From JBGPNN01 sp041487495 (GTDB lineage Bacteria; Sysuimicrobiota; Sysuimicrobiia; Sysuimicrobiales; Humicultoraceae): DNA of 5,537 nt. Every line of letters starts with the position of its first letter. Position 1 is the first letter of the stretch. Position numbers and translations under genes: made by a program. The DNA is taken from positions 1-5,537 of the forward strand of contig JBGPNN010000224.1 of assembly GCA_041487495.1 (NCBI GenBank). Direction: 5' to 3'. Below the pieces are notes generated by a model that did not search any database, had not been told where the DNA came from, and worked only from the letters and a program-made list of their open reading frames with translations. Positions 1 to 5,537 of this stretch are shown here, in pieces.

Positions 1-360
1 AGCTCCCTGCTCACCATACGAGAAGGGGAGTACGTGGAGGCCGCGAGGGCGATGGGGTGCAGCAGCCTGCGCATCATCCTGCGCCACGCGCTCCCAAACT
101 GCCTCGCCCCGGTGATTGTTGCGGGCACGCTGGCCGTCGGGAACGCCATCATCACGGAATCGGTCCTCTCGTATCTCGGGGTTGGTGTGCAGCCGCCGAC
201 GGCGACCTGGGGCAATATGCTGAAGAATGCGCAGTCAACGATGACAACCAGACCGTGGCTGGCGGTGTTCCCGGGTCTGTTCATCATGTTGAGCCTGTTG
301 AGCGTCAACGCGCTCGGCGATGGCCTCCGAGACGCGCTGGATGTGCGGATGAAAGGGTAG
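1..360 (+). CDS. ABC transporter permease, DppC/OppC type (3' part only)
   Basis: This is the C-terminal 119 residues of an inner-membrane permease of the peptide/nickel/opine ABC importer class; the 5' part lies outside the window and the reading frame is open from base 1. The EAA cytoplasmic loop that docks onto the ATPase is clear: EYVEAARAMG, then IILRHALPN. A hydrophobic segment follows (APVIVAGTLAVGNAIITES), then the family-typical ESVLSYLGVGVQPP and WGNML. The last membrane segment (WLAVFPGLFIMLSLLSVNAL) runs into the conserved GDGLRDALD ending. That ending, a few residues before the stop, is characteristic of the DppC/OppC (second permease) subunit. The gene ends 31 bp before the solute-binding protein gene on the same strand, so they very likely form one operon and one transporter. 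The substrate cannot be read from this fragment. Family identity is near certain. Confidence 0.95.
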   Translation, partial: SSLLTIREGEYVEAARAMGCSSLRIILRHALPNCLAPVIVAGTLAVGNAIITESVLSYLGVGVQPPTATWGNMLKNAQSTMTTRPWLAVFPGLFIMLSLLSVNALGDGLRDALDVRMKG

Positions 361-374
361 CGGTCGGCCTACTC

Positions 375-383
375 GAGGGGAGG
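375..383 (+). promoter_or_regulatory. Ribosome binding site of the solute-binding protein gene
   Basis: The purine run GAGGGGAGG lies 8 bases before the GTG at 392. It is a strong Shine-Dalgarno match and decides the start in favour of this GTG rather than the in-frame ATG at 425, which would cut away the positively charged start of the signal peptide. The 31-bp gap after the permease gene contains this site and no visible terminator hairpin. Confidence 0.8.
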
Positions 384-391
384 CAGCAACA

Positions 392-2008
392 GTGTTCAGG
401 TTCGCGGTGAGGCGCTTGTTCAGCATGCCGTTGCTCGTCGTGCTCGCGGTGACGGTGATGACGATGGGTGGGCCGGGGGCGATGGGCGCCCCGAGGGACG
501 ACGAAGTGGTGGTGGCATTCGACAAAGAGCCCGACACGCTCAACCCATACTCCACCAATACATTGTCGGCCAAGGAGCTCAACGTCGTCGAAGGGTTTCA
601 TGTCACAACCGACAACATGCAGCACGTCCCGCGGATCGTGCAGCGGGTTCCCTCGCTGACCAACGCCGGTCTGACGATGACTGCCGGCAAGATGACCGTG
701 ACGTGGCGGCTGAAGCCGGACTTGAAGTGGAGCGACGGCAAGCCCGTGACCTCGGCCGACGCGGAGTTTACGTACAAGACCATGATTGACCCGACGTTTC
801 GGGTGGATAGCCGGGCCGGGTGGCCGGTCATCGAGTCCGTCAGGACCCCGGACCCATTGACCGTCGTCGTGGCGTTCAAAGAACATTATGCCGCGTACCG
901 AGACCTGTTCAGATATCTGCTGCCCAAACACGTTCTCGAGGGAAAGGATCTCAATACGTTCTCTGAATACAACCGGTCCCCCGTGACGACCGCGCCATTC
1001 GTGGTGCAACAATGGGTGCCCGGGCAGTTCATCGTATTGGTCGCCAACCCTAACTACCGCGGCGCGGCGCAGGGTCTTCCCCACTTCAAGAAGATGACCT
1101 GGCGGTTCGTGCCGGACGCGAACACACGGATGAACATGCTCAAGGCGGGCGAGGTCCAGATCGCGTGGGCGGTGCCGTTTGATCAGATCAAGGCGCTGCA
1201 GGCGATCTCCCGGCTGAAGGTCGTCGTCCACCCGCTCAACGCGTGGATGCACTTTGACTTCAACCTCCGGAAGCCGATGTTCCAAGACGTGCGGATGCGG
1301 CAGGCGGTCGCCTACGCGATCGACAAAGAAGCCATCGTCAGTCAGGTGCTGGGCGGACTCGGGAAGCCGGCCGGTCCTCCCATGACGCCGCTGTCTTGGG
1401 CATACAATCCCAACGCGTACAGCCAGTACAAATTCGACCTCGCTAAAGCCAGACAGCTGGTCGCCGAAGCCGGGTGGCGGCCCGGCCCGGACGGCATCCT
1501 GCAAAAGGACGGCAAGCCGTTTACCTTCGACAACTGCCACAACATCGGCGACGCGACGCAGGAGCGCGTGCAGCAGGTCATCCAGGCCATGCTGCGACAG
1601 ATTGGCATGAATATGGAGATTCGAAACTTTTCCCCAACGGTGTACGGTGGGATCCGCTTCCGGGGGGAGTGCGACACGCTCTTTCACCGCTGGATCGTCC
1701 CCGCGACGCCGGTGCTCTCGATCTTCTACGCCGCCGACGCCACGCCGCCGAACGGGCTCAACCAGGTCTTCTACATCAACGCCGAGATCACGGATATTAT
1801 CAAGGAGGCTGAAGGCACCGTCGATCAGCCGAAGGCCAAAGCGCTGTTCTGGCGGGCCCAGGAGATCCTGGCGCGCGACTTGCCGACGATCCCCATCTAC
1901 TACCTGGTCGGGGCGCAAGCGACGACGACACGGCTCACGGGGCTGGTGGGCAACCCGACCAACGACGGCGACGGCTGGAACTCGGAAGAGTGGAAGATGA
2001 AACCGTAG
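392..2008 (+). CDS. ABC transporter solute-binding protein, SBP_bac_5 family (peptide/nickel class)
   Basis: A 538-residue extracytoplasmic binding protein, normal length for the family, which captures a solute and delivers it to the permease encoded just upstream. Residues 1-33 look like a Sec signal peptide: basic MFRFAVRRLF, a hydrophobic core (PLLVVLAVTVMTM), and small residues near 28-33 for cleavage. There is no lipobox Cys, so it is probably a free secreted or periplasmic protein rather than a lipoprotein. Family motifs appear in order: DKEPDTLNP (44-52), the block TVTWRLKPDLKWSDGKPVT (102-120) with ADAEFTYK after it, DVRMRQAVAYAIDKEAIV (299-316), FDLAKARQLVAEAGW (348-362) with PDGILQKDGKP, and a C-terminal DLPTIPIYY (497-504). 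The mature protein has two Cys (382, 427) that could form a disulfide. It starts with GTG. The family binds peptides, opines, sugars, nickel and many other solutes, so the ligand is unknown. The next gene begins 4 bp after the stop. Confidence 0.95.
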   Translation: MFRFAVRRLFSMPLLVVLAVTVMTMGGPGAMGAPRDDEVVVAFDKEPDTLNPYSTNTLSAKELNVVEGFHVTTDNMQHVPRIVQRVPSLTNAGLTMTAGKMTVTWRLKPDLKWSDGKPVTSADAEFTYKTMIDPTFRVDSRAGWPVIESVRTPDPLTVVVAFKEHYAAYRDLFRYLLPKHVLEGKDLNTFSEYNRSPVTTAPFVVQQWVPGQFIVLVANPNYRGAAQGLPHFKKMTWRFVPDANTRMNMLKAGEVQIAWAVPFDQIKALQAISRLKVVVHPLNAWMHFDFNLRKPMFQDVRMRQAVAYAIDKEAIVSQVLGGLGKPAGPPMTPLSWAYNPNAYSQYKFDLAKARQLVAEAGWRPGPDGILQKDGKPFTFDNCHNIGDATQERVQQVIQAMLRQIGMNMEIRNFSPTVYGGIRFRGECDTLFHRWIVPATPVLSIFYAADATPPNGLNQVFYINAEITDIIKEAEGTVDQPKAKALFWRAQEILARDLPTIPIYYLVGAQATTTRLTGLVGNPTNDGDGWNSEEWKMKP

Positions 2009-2012
2009 GACA

Positions 2013-3089
2013 ATGGCGAAAATCGCGATCGTCGGGTGCGGAGCGATTGGCGGGCTGGCTGGATTTTACATGGCCCGGGCCGGCGAGTCCGTCCTGTTCG
2101 TCGACCAGAACGCGGACCACGTGCGGGCCATTCGCGACCGCGGCATCTCTCTGAACGGGGTGTACGGGCCCATGGCCGTTGGCCCTCAGCGCTCGTACAC
2201 CCCAAACGAGATTCCTGAACCACTGGACGGTCTGATCTTCCTCGCCTGCAAGTCCCAGCACACGGCCGCGGCCGTCCCGCCGCTCCTCCCCCACCTGACG
2301 CCGCAGTCGTGCATTGTGTCGCTCCAAAATGGCATGAACGAGGATACGATCGCCGACATCGTTGGGCGAGAGCGCACGATGGGGGCCCTGCCCGATTATG
2401 GGGGGGCGTATCTTAACCCGGGCATCCTCGAAGCGGTGCACGAGGGTACCGTGTACGTTGGCGAACTCGACGGTACCCTCACCCCGCGGGCACGAGAAGC
2501 CGCGCGGCTGCTGGGGATCGGGCCAAACAAGTGCGAGCTCCTCACCGACATGGTCGGGCGCGTGTGGACGAAGCAGGTCTACAACTCTCAGGTGGTGCCG
2601 ACGGCGCTGGTGGATGGCACCGTCGTCCAGGTCCTGGGCAACAAGAAGTTGCAGCGCCTCGCCGCCGCGTTGGTTCGCGAGGCCATGCTCGTCTCGGATG
2701 CCGCGGGTGTAAAGCTCCACGCCGACCGATGGTTTGACCCGGACCTCTATCGGGCCGCCAGCCCAGAGGCCACGCAAAAGCTCCTCGCCGCCTTCGACCG
2801 GCTCGTCGAGCATCTCGGGGCACATCAGGTCGGCGACGGACCCGGCGGCTACAAGTACGTCAAGAAGGCCAGCGGGATCCACTGGGACATCGTCTACCGC
2901 AAGCGCAAGAGTGAGGCGGCGTACCTGACGGTGGTGTGTGTCGCCGACCGGTATGGGGTCAAGGTGCCGCTCAATACCCGTCTGGTGAAACTCATCGAAG
3001 AGATCGAGGATGGAAAGAGAAAACTCGGATGGCACAACATCGACGAGCTGACCGCCTACGTCGAAAGTCAGGGGAAGGCCTTACCCTAG
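2013..3089 (+). CDS. Ketopantoate reductase (PanE/ApbA)-superfamily oxidoreductase, copy A
   Basis: A 358-residue cytoplasmic NAD(P)-dependent dehydrogenase, expected to reduce a 2-oxo acid or oxidise a 2-hydroxy acid. Residues 3-13 form the first Rossmann strand and glycine loop (KIAIVGCGAIG). Strand 2 ends in FVD, so Asp31 sits where canonical NADPH-using PanE has a non-acidic, phosphate-binding region; this suggests NAD(H). SLQNG (103-107) is the conserved active-site loop. The helical C-terminal domain begins around 180, with WTKQVYN giving the catalytic Lys187 and the Asn191 four residues on. The usual PanE tail signature is replaced by SGIHWDIVYRKRKSE (287-301). It is about 50-60 residues longer than typical PanE (~300). 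It starts 4 bp after the binding-protein stop. The only nearby Shine-Dalgarno-like run, AGGA at 2007-2010, is too close, so translational coupling is likely. The 3' end overlaps the opposing amidohydrolase gene by 9 bp. It is roughly half identical, by eye, to copy B. The true substrate is unknown; pantoate synthesis is unlikely. Confidence 0.9.
   Translation: MAKIAIVGCGAIGGLAGFYMARAGESVLFVDQNADHVRAIRDRGISLNGVYGPMAVGPQRSYTPNEIPEPLDGLIFLACKSQHTAAAVPPLLPHLTPQSCIVSLQNGMNEDTIADIVGRERTMGALPDYGGAYLNPGILEAVHEGTVYVGELDGTLTPRAREAARLLGIGPNKCELLTDMVGRVWTKQVYNSQVVPTALVDGTVVQVLGNKKLQRLAAALVREAMLVSDAAGVKLHADRWFDPDLYRAASPEATQKLLAAFDRLVEHLGAHQVGDGPGGYKYVKKASGIHWDIVYRKRKSEAAYLTVVCVADRYGVKVPLNTRLVKLIEEIEDGKRKLGWHNIDELTAYVESQGKALP
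2442..2480. repeat. Perfect 11-bp inverted repeat inside KPR-A
   Basis: GAGGGTACCGT (2442-2452) is followed after 17 bases by its exact reverse complement ACGGTACCCTC (2470-2480). In RNA this could form a stable stem. It encodes the EGTVYVGELDGTL stretch, where the Gly-Thr pair is coded twice by GGT ACC. The same region of paralogue KPR-B does not keep the symmetry. A coding coincidence is therefore more likely than a selected element. Confidence 0.5.
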
Positions 3090-4367
3090 CGGAGCCTTAT
3101 AGACGATCCCGTCCTTCATGACCATCTTGACCCGGTTCGGATCGGCTACCACCGTGATATCCGCCAGCGGGTCGCCATCGATTAATATCAGGTCCGCCAG
3201 CCGCCCGGGTTCCAGGGTGCCCAGGGAGTCGCCCATTCCAAGCAACTGAGCCCCCATCTTGGTCGAGGCCACGATGGATTGCATCGGTGTCATACCGGCC
3301 TGTGCCATGTAGACCAGTTCCTGGGTGTTTTGTGCGTGCCCCAGCGCGCCGGCATCTGTGCCCATCGCGATCTTCACGCCCACCTCGAGCGCCTTCTTGA
3401 AATTACGACGCTGGACATCGAAGACCGCGGGAAGTTTCGCCGCAGTGTACGCGGGCAGCGAGTGCGGATCCCGGTCCAGCCGTTCTTTCATGCGGTGGGT
3501 GACGCTCAGGGTCGGGACGAGCCAGATGCCCAGTTCGGCCATGCGTTCCAGATCTCGCTCCTCGGCCACCGCGGCATGCTCGATGGAGTCGACCCGCGCC
3601 TCCAGACACATCTTCAAGCCTTCACCGCCGTGCGCGTGCACCAGCACGGGTTTCCCCGCGGCGTGGGCTTCGTCCACCATCGCTCGCAATTCATCGAGGG
3701 TGAATTGTCTGGTCGTCGGGCCTCCCCGGGGCGAGCCGACCCCGCCGGTCGTGGCGATCTTTATGCAGTCCGCGCCCAGGCGGATAACCTCGCGTACCTT
3801 GCGCCGGCACGCGTCCGCGCCGTCGGCGGCGCCGTCAGGAATCCCAGGCAGCCGCGGAAAGTCGGACGAGAGCCCGCACGGCTGCATCAGATCGCCGTGG
3901 CCGCCGGTCTGCGTGATGATCACCAGGCTGATGAACAGACGTGGACCGGGCGTGACCCCCTGATCGACGGCCATCTTCACACCCAGGTCGACGCCGGCGG
4001 CATCGCGGAACGCCGTAACGCCGGTCATCAGTGTCTCGGTTGCCCACCGTCCCACCTGCAGGACCGCCAGGCTCGGGGCGGTATTCATTCGTTGCTTCAC
4101 ATCCAACCCCAGATGCGCCAGGTGATCGTGGCAGTCGATGATCCCCGGCATCGCCGTGAGGTGAGGGCAATCATAGATCTTCACGCGATCACCCAGAGAC
4201 GGCAGCGACGCCACAGGCCGGACGTCGACGATCGTGGTCCCCTCGATCGTCAGGGCCATGTTGCGGGTCGGTTGGGCTCCGGTGCCGTTGATCAGCAGCC
4301 CGGTCTTGACAATCGTGGTAGGGTTCACCCGAACATACTTCCAGGCTCGGTCGGCGGGGCCTGCCAT
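3081..4367 (-). CDS. Metal-dependent amidohydrolase (imidazolonepropionase/prolidase-like group)
   Basis: A 428-residue cytoplasmic hydrolase of the amidohydrolase superfamily, of usual length and with no signal peptide. The small N-terminal beta domain (about 18-65) leads into MPGIIDCHDHL, whose His80 and His82 are the HxH metal ligands. GGHGD is at 155-159. The probable carboxylated Lys203 lies in DCIKIATTGG, followed by His244 (VLVHAHG), His264 (DSIEHA) and catalytic Asp338 (AMGTDAG). The ending LGTLEPGRLADLILIDGDPL is the superfamily's C-terminal beta-sandwich signature. All expected ligands of a binuclear site are present, so the enzyme should be active. Relatives cleave dipeptides, N-acyl amino acids and cyclic amides; the substrate is not readable here. 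The gene is reversed relative to its neighbours. Its TAA overlaps the 3' end of KPR-A, and its start faces that of KPR-B. The ATG at 4367 has no convincing ribosome binding site. The GTG at 4328 (13 residues shorter) has one and may be the real start. Confidence 0.93.
   Translation of the reverse strand: MAGPADRAWKYVRVNPTTIVKTGLLINGTGAQPTRNMALTIEGTTIVDVRPVASLPSLGDRVKIYDCPHLTAMPGIIDCHDHLAHLGLDVKQRMNTAPSLAVLQVGRWATETLMTGVTAFRDAAGVDLGVKMAVDQGVTPGPRLFISLVIITQTGGHGDLMQPCGLSSDFPRLPGIPDGAADGADACRRKVREVIRLGADCIKIATTGGVGSPRGGPTTRQFTLDELRAMVDEAHAAGKPVLVHAHGGEGLKMCLEARVDSIEHAAVAEERDLERMAELGIWLVPTLSVTHRMKERLDRDPHSLPAYTAAKLPAVFDVQRRNFKKALEVGVKIAMGTDAGALGHAQNTQELVYMAQAGMTPMQSIVASTKMGAQLLGMGDSLGTLEPGRLADLILIDGDPLADITVVADPNRVKMVMKDGIVYKAPLG
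4306..4337 (+). promoter_or_regulatory. Weak candidate promoter for KPR-B
   Basis: A perfect TTGACA -35 hexamer lies at 4306-4311, 71 bases before the KPR-B ATG and inside the amidohydrolase coding sequence. No good -10 box sits 16-18 bases downstream. The nearest AT-rich matches are GAACAT (spacer 19, only 3 of 6 matches) or CATACT at 4334-4339 (4 of 6, but spacer 22). The position is suitable for the divergent gene, but the evidence is thin. Confidence 0.2.
4338..4342 (-). promoter_or_regulatory. Ribosome binding site supporting a later amidohydrolase start
   Basis: On the reverse strand GGAAG lies 9 bases before an in-frame GTG at 4328-4326 (Val14 of the longest reading frame). The upstream ATG at 4367 has only GGATCCCCGCCTG before it, with no Shine-Dalgarno run at a useful distance. 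The protein from the GTG would begin (M)NPTTIVKTGLLINGTG, which matches where superfamily members usually begin. If correct, the gap between the divergent start codons grows from 14 to 53 bp. Confidence 0.5.
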
Positions 4368-4381
4368 CAGGCGGGGATCCG

Positions 4382-5461
4382 ATGAAGGTCACCATTGTGG
4401 GCGCAGGAGCGATCGGGGGCTTGGCCGGCGCCTGGATGTCGATGGCTGGAGAAAATGTGACCTTCGTGGATGTCAACCGGGAACACGTCGAGGCACTCCG
4501 GACCAGGGGGCTGCGGATCGATGGCGCTCGCGGCGAGCACGTGCTTCCCCCCCAGAACGCCCGCACCCCCGATGAATTGATCGACCCGCTGGAATGCGTG
4601 TTCCTGGCCGTCAAGTCGCAGCACACGGCTCAAGCCATTGACGGAATCACGCATCTCCTGCGCCCGGAGTCGTTCGTCGTGTCCCTGCAGAATGGCCTCG
4701 TCAATGAAGACGTCATCGCGTCGCAGATCGGCGTCGAGCGGACGATTGGCGCGCTGCCTGACTACGGCGGCGCCTACGTCGACCCGGGCCATCTCGAATT
4801 CGTGATCGAAGGACCGGTCTATGTGGGCGAGCTCGATGGTCGCATCACGCCGCGGATCCAGCACGTCCACCGCCTCCTGTCCCATGTTGCCGAATGCCAT
4901 CTCCTGACGGATATCAAGGCCCGTATTTGGGCCAAACGCTGCTTTGGTTCGCAGACCGTGGCCAGCGCCATGGTGGATGCCCCCTATCACGTGGTCCTGT
5001 CGGATGAACGCGCGCTGCGCGTCGTCGGGCCACTCGTGAGAGAGGCGCTGGAGGTCGCGCAGGCGCACGGCGTCAACGTCCCGGACGGTCCGTTCTTCCA
5101 GCCCAAACTCTATTTCCCCACGACGCCTGCCGACACCCAGCGGCTGTATGCGTTTGTGCGGGCCACCGTGGCCAGACAGGCACAGCACGTGTTGGAGCAC
5201 GAGAAAACGGGCACGCACAAGTACGTCAAGCAGGGGTCTGGGATCCACTGGGACATCGTGTACCGGAAACGCAAGTCCGAGGTGCGCTGGAACCACGGGC
5301 CCCTTGAGGACAAAGCCGCCGCCGTCCGCGTCCCGGTGCCTCTGAACACCAGACTGCACAGGATGATCTACGAGATCGAGGATCACCAGCGCGAGTTTGG
5401 ATGGCACAACTTTGCGGAGCTGTATGACCTGATCTGCTCACTGGGGAAACAACTCCCCTAA
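4382..5461 (+). CDS. Ketopantoate reductase (PanE/ApbA)-superfamily oxidoreductase, copy B
   Basis: A 359-residue paralogue of KPR-A with the same architecture: Rossmann loop GAGAIGG (7-13), strand 2 ending in Asp30 (FVDVN, suggesting NAD(H)), SLQNG (101-105), GALPDYGGAY (123-132), YVGELDG (147-153), and the tail motif SGIHWDIVYRKRKSE (286-300) followed by VPLNTRL and GWHN. The catalytic Lys185 is kept in RIWAKRCFG. However, the residue four positions later, Asn in canonical PanE and in KPR-A, is Gly189 here. Substrate handling may therefore differ from copy A, or activity may be reduced. The ATG is preceded by AGGCGGGGA, a mediocre ribosome binding site with 4-base spacing. The gene is divergent from the amidohydrolase and 17 bp ahead of the next gene, with which it probably forms an operon. 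The substrate is unknown. The whole frame is intact and well conserved, so it is not a decayed copy. Confidence 0.9.
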   Translation: MKVTIVGAGAIGGLAGAWMSMAGENVTFVDVNREHVEALRTRGLRIDGARGEHVLPPQNARTPDELIDPLECVFLAVKSQHTAQAIDGITHLLRPESFVVSLQNGLVNEDVIASQIGVERTIGALPDYGGAYVDPGHLEFVIEGPVYVGELDGRITPRIQHVHRLLSHVAECHLLTDIKARIWAKRCFGSQTVASAMVDAPYHVVLSDERALRVVGPLVREALEVAQAHGVNVPDGPFFQPKLYFPTTPADTQRLYAFVRATVARQAQHVLEHEKTGTHKYVKQGSGIHWDIVYRKRKSEVRWNHGPLEDKAAAVRVPVPLNTRLHRMIYEIEDHQREFGWHNFAELYDLICSLGKQLP

Positions 5462-5465
5462 TCCG

Positions 5466-5473
5466 AAGGGGGA
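5466..5473 (+). promoter_or_regulatory. Ribosome binding site of the last, partial gene
   Basis: AAGGGGGA lies 5 bases before the ATG at 5479, in the 17-bp gap after the KPR-B stop. It is a good Shine-Dalgarno match and is the main reason to believe that a gene starts here. Confidence 0.75.
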
Positions 5474-5478
5474 CCATC

Positions 5479-5537
5479 ATGCGCAAGTGGCATCTAGGAC
5501 TCATGAACTATGGTGAGATTGGGGCGATCGCCAAAGA
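5479..5537 (+). CDS. Start of an unidentified gene (5' part only)
   Basis: An ATG with a strong ribosome binding site opens a frame that runs to the window edge, giving 19 full codons: MRKWHLGLMNYGEIGAIAK and then an incomplete codon. The short strand (HLGLMNY) followed by a helix-like stretch resembles the first beta-alpha unit of a TIM-barrel enzyme. Luciferase-like monooxygenases and sugar-phosphate isomerases begin in a similar way, but too little is visible to assign a family. Its closeness to KPR-B suggests co-transcription and a role in the same pathway. Confidence 0.65.
   Translation, partial: MRKWHLGLMNYGEIGAIAK

Noticed and set aside
392..490. Solute-binding protein as a lipoprotein
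   Set aside because: No Cys occurs in the first 380 residues, so there is no lipobox; a Sec signal peptide with small residues near 28-33 fits better.
305..1918. A 537-codon open frame on the reverse strand
   Set aside because: It lies wholly antisense to the solute-binding protein gene, which has all family motifs. Its protein is rich in Arg, His, Asp and Val without recognisable motifs, as expected from the complement of GC-rich codons.
2400..2406. Run of seven G, possible frameshift or slippage site in KPR-A
   Set aside because: The frame is continuous on both sides and gives PDYGGAY exactly as in KPR-B, so there is no sign of a shift. The C7 run at 4547-4553 in KPR-B likewise keeps frame.
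1935..3035. A 366-codon reverse-strand frame opposite KPR-A, and similar long frames at 3279-4385 (+) and 4367-5407 (-)
   Set aside because: Each is the antisense shadow of a gene with clear domain motifs. The frames opposite KPR-A and KPR-B resemble each other only because the sense genes are paralogues.
3074..3098. AAGGC...GCCTT and near-palindromic GGGGAAGGCCTTACCC as a bidirectional terminator
   Set aside because: The stem is only 5 bp, or a loopless imperfect palindrome, and no T-tract follows on either strand.
1..5537. CRISPR arrays, tRNA or rRNA genes, insertion sequences
   Set aside because: No regularly spaced repeats, cloverleaf-like or rRNA-like sequence, transposase motifs or terminal inverted repeats were seen; nearly all of the window is occupied by coding sequence.

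Overview
The window is a densely packed, GC-rich bacterial segment with no gene-free stretch longer than about 30 bases. It holds the tail of one gene, four complete genes and the first 59 bases of another. GTG start use, strong third-position GC and long antisense shadow ORFs fit a high-GC genome. No rRNA, tRNA or other phylogenetic marker is present, so the lineage cannot be named. An uncultured soil or sediment bacterium is plausible, but that is inference only.

Layout. Bases 1-360 are the 3' end of a DppC/OppC-type ABC permease. It is followed after 31 bp by a complete exported solute-binding protein of the peptide/nickel (SBP_bac_5) family (392-2008). Four bases later comes a ketopantoate-reductase-like (PanE/ApbA superfamily) oxidoreductase (2013-3089, here KPR-A). 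On the opposite strand, overlapping the 3' end of KPR-A by 9 bp, is a metal-dependent amidohydrolase of the imidazolonepropionase/prolidase-like group (3081-4367). Immediately divergent from it is a second, paralogous ketopantoate-reductase-like gene (4382-5461, KPR-B). It is followed after 17 bp by the start of an unidentified gene (5479 to the window end).

Interpretation. The set looks like an uptake-and-catabolism locus. The ABC transporter would import an unidentified, possibly amide- or peptide-like, solute. The amidohydrolase would cleave a C-N (or similar) bond in the cytoplasm, and the two dehydrogenases would interconvert a 2-oxo acid and a 2-hydroxy acid, or act on related chemistry. 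The reductases are probably not housekeeping pantoate-synthesis enzymes. There are two of them, both end beta-strand 2 in Asp (suggesting NAD(H)), and both carry a distinctive SGIHWDIVYRKRKSE motif where canonical PanE has its SSMLQD...TE substrate-binding signature. KPR-B also lacks the Asn that normally follows the catalytic Lys by four residues.

The most notable points are the paralogous pair bracketing an inverted amidohydrolase, the divergence between the two paralogues at active-site positions, and the tight overlap and divergent arrangement that leaves almost no room for promoters or terminators.
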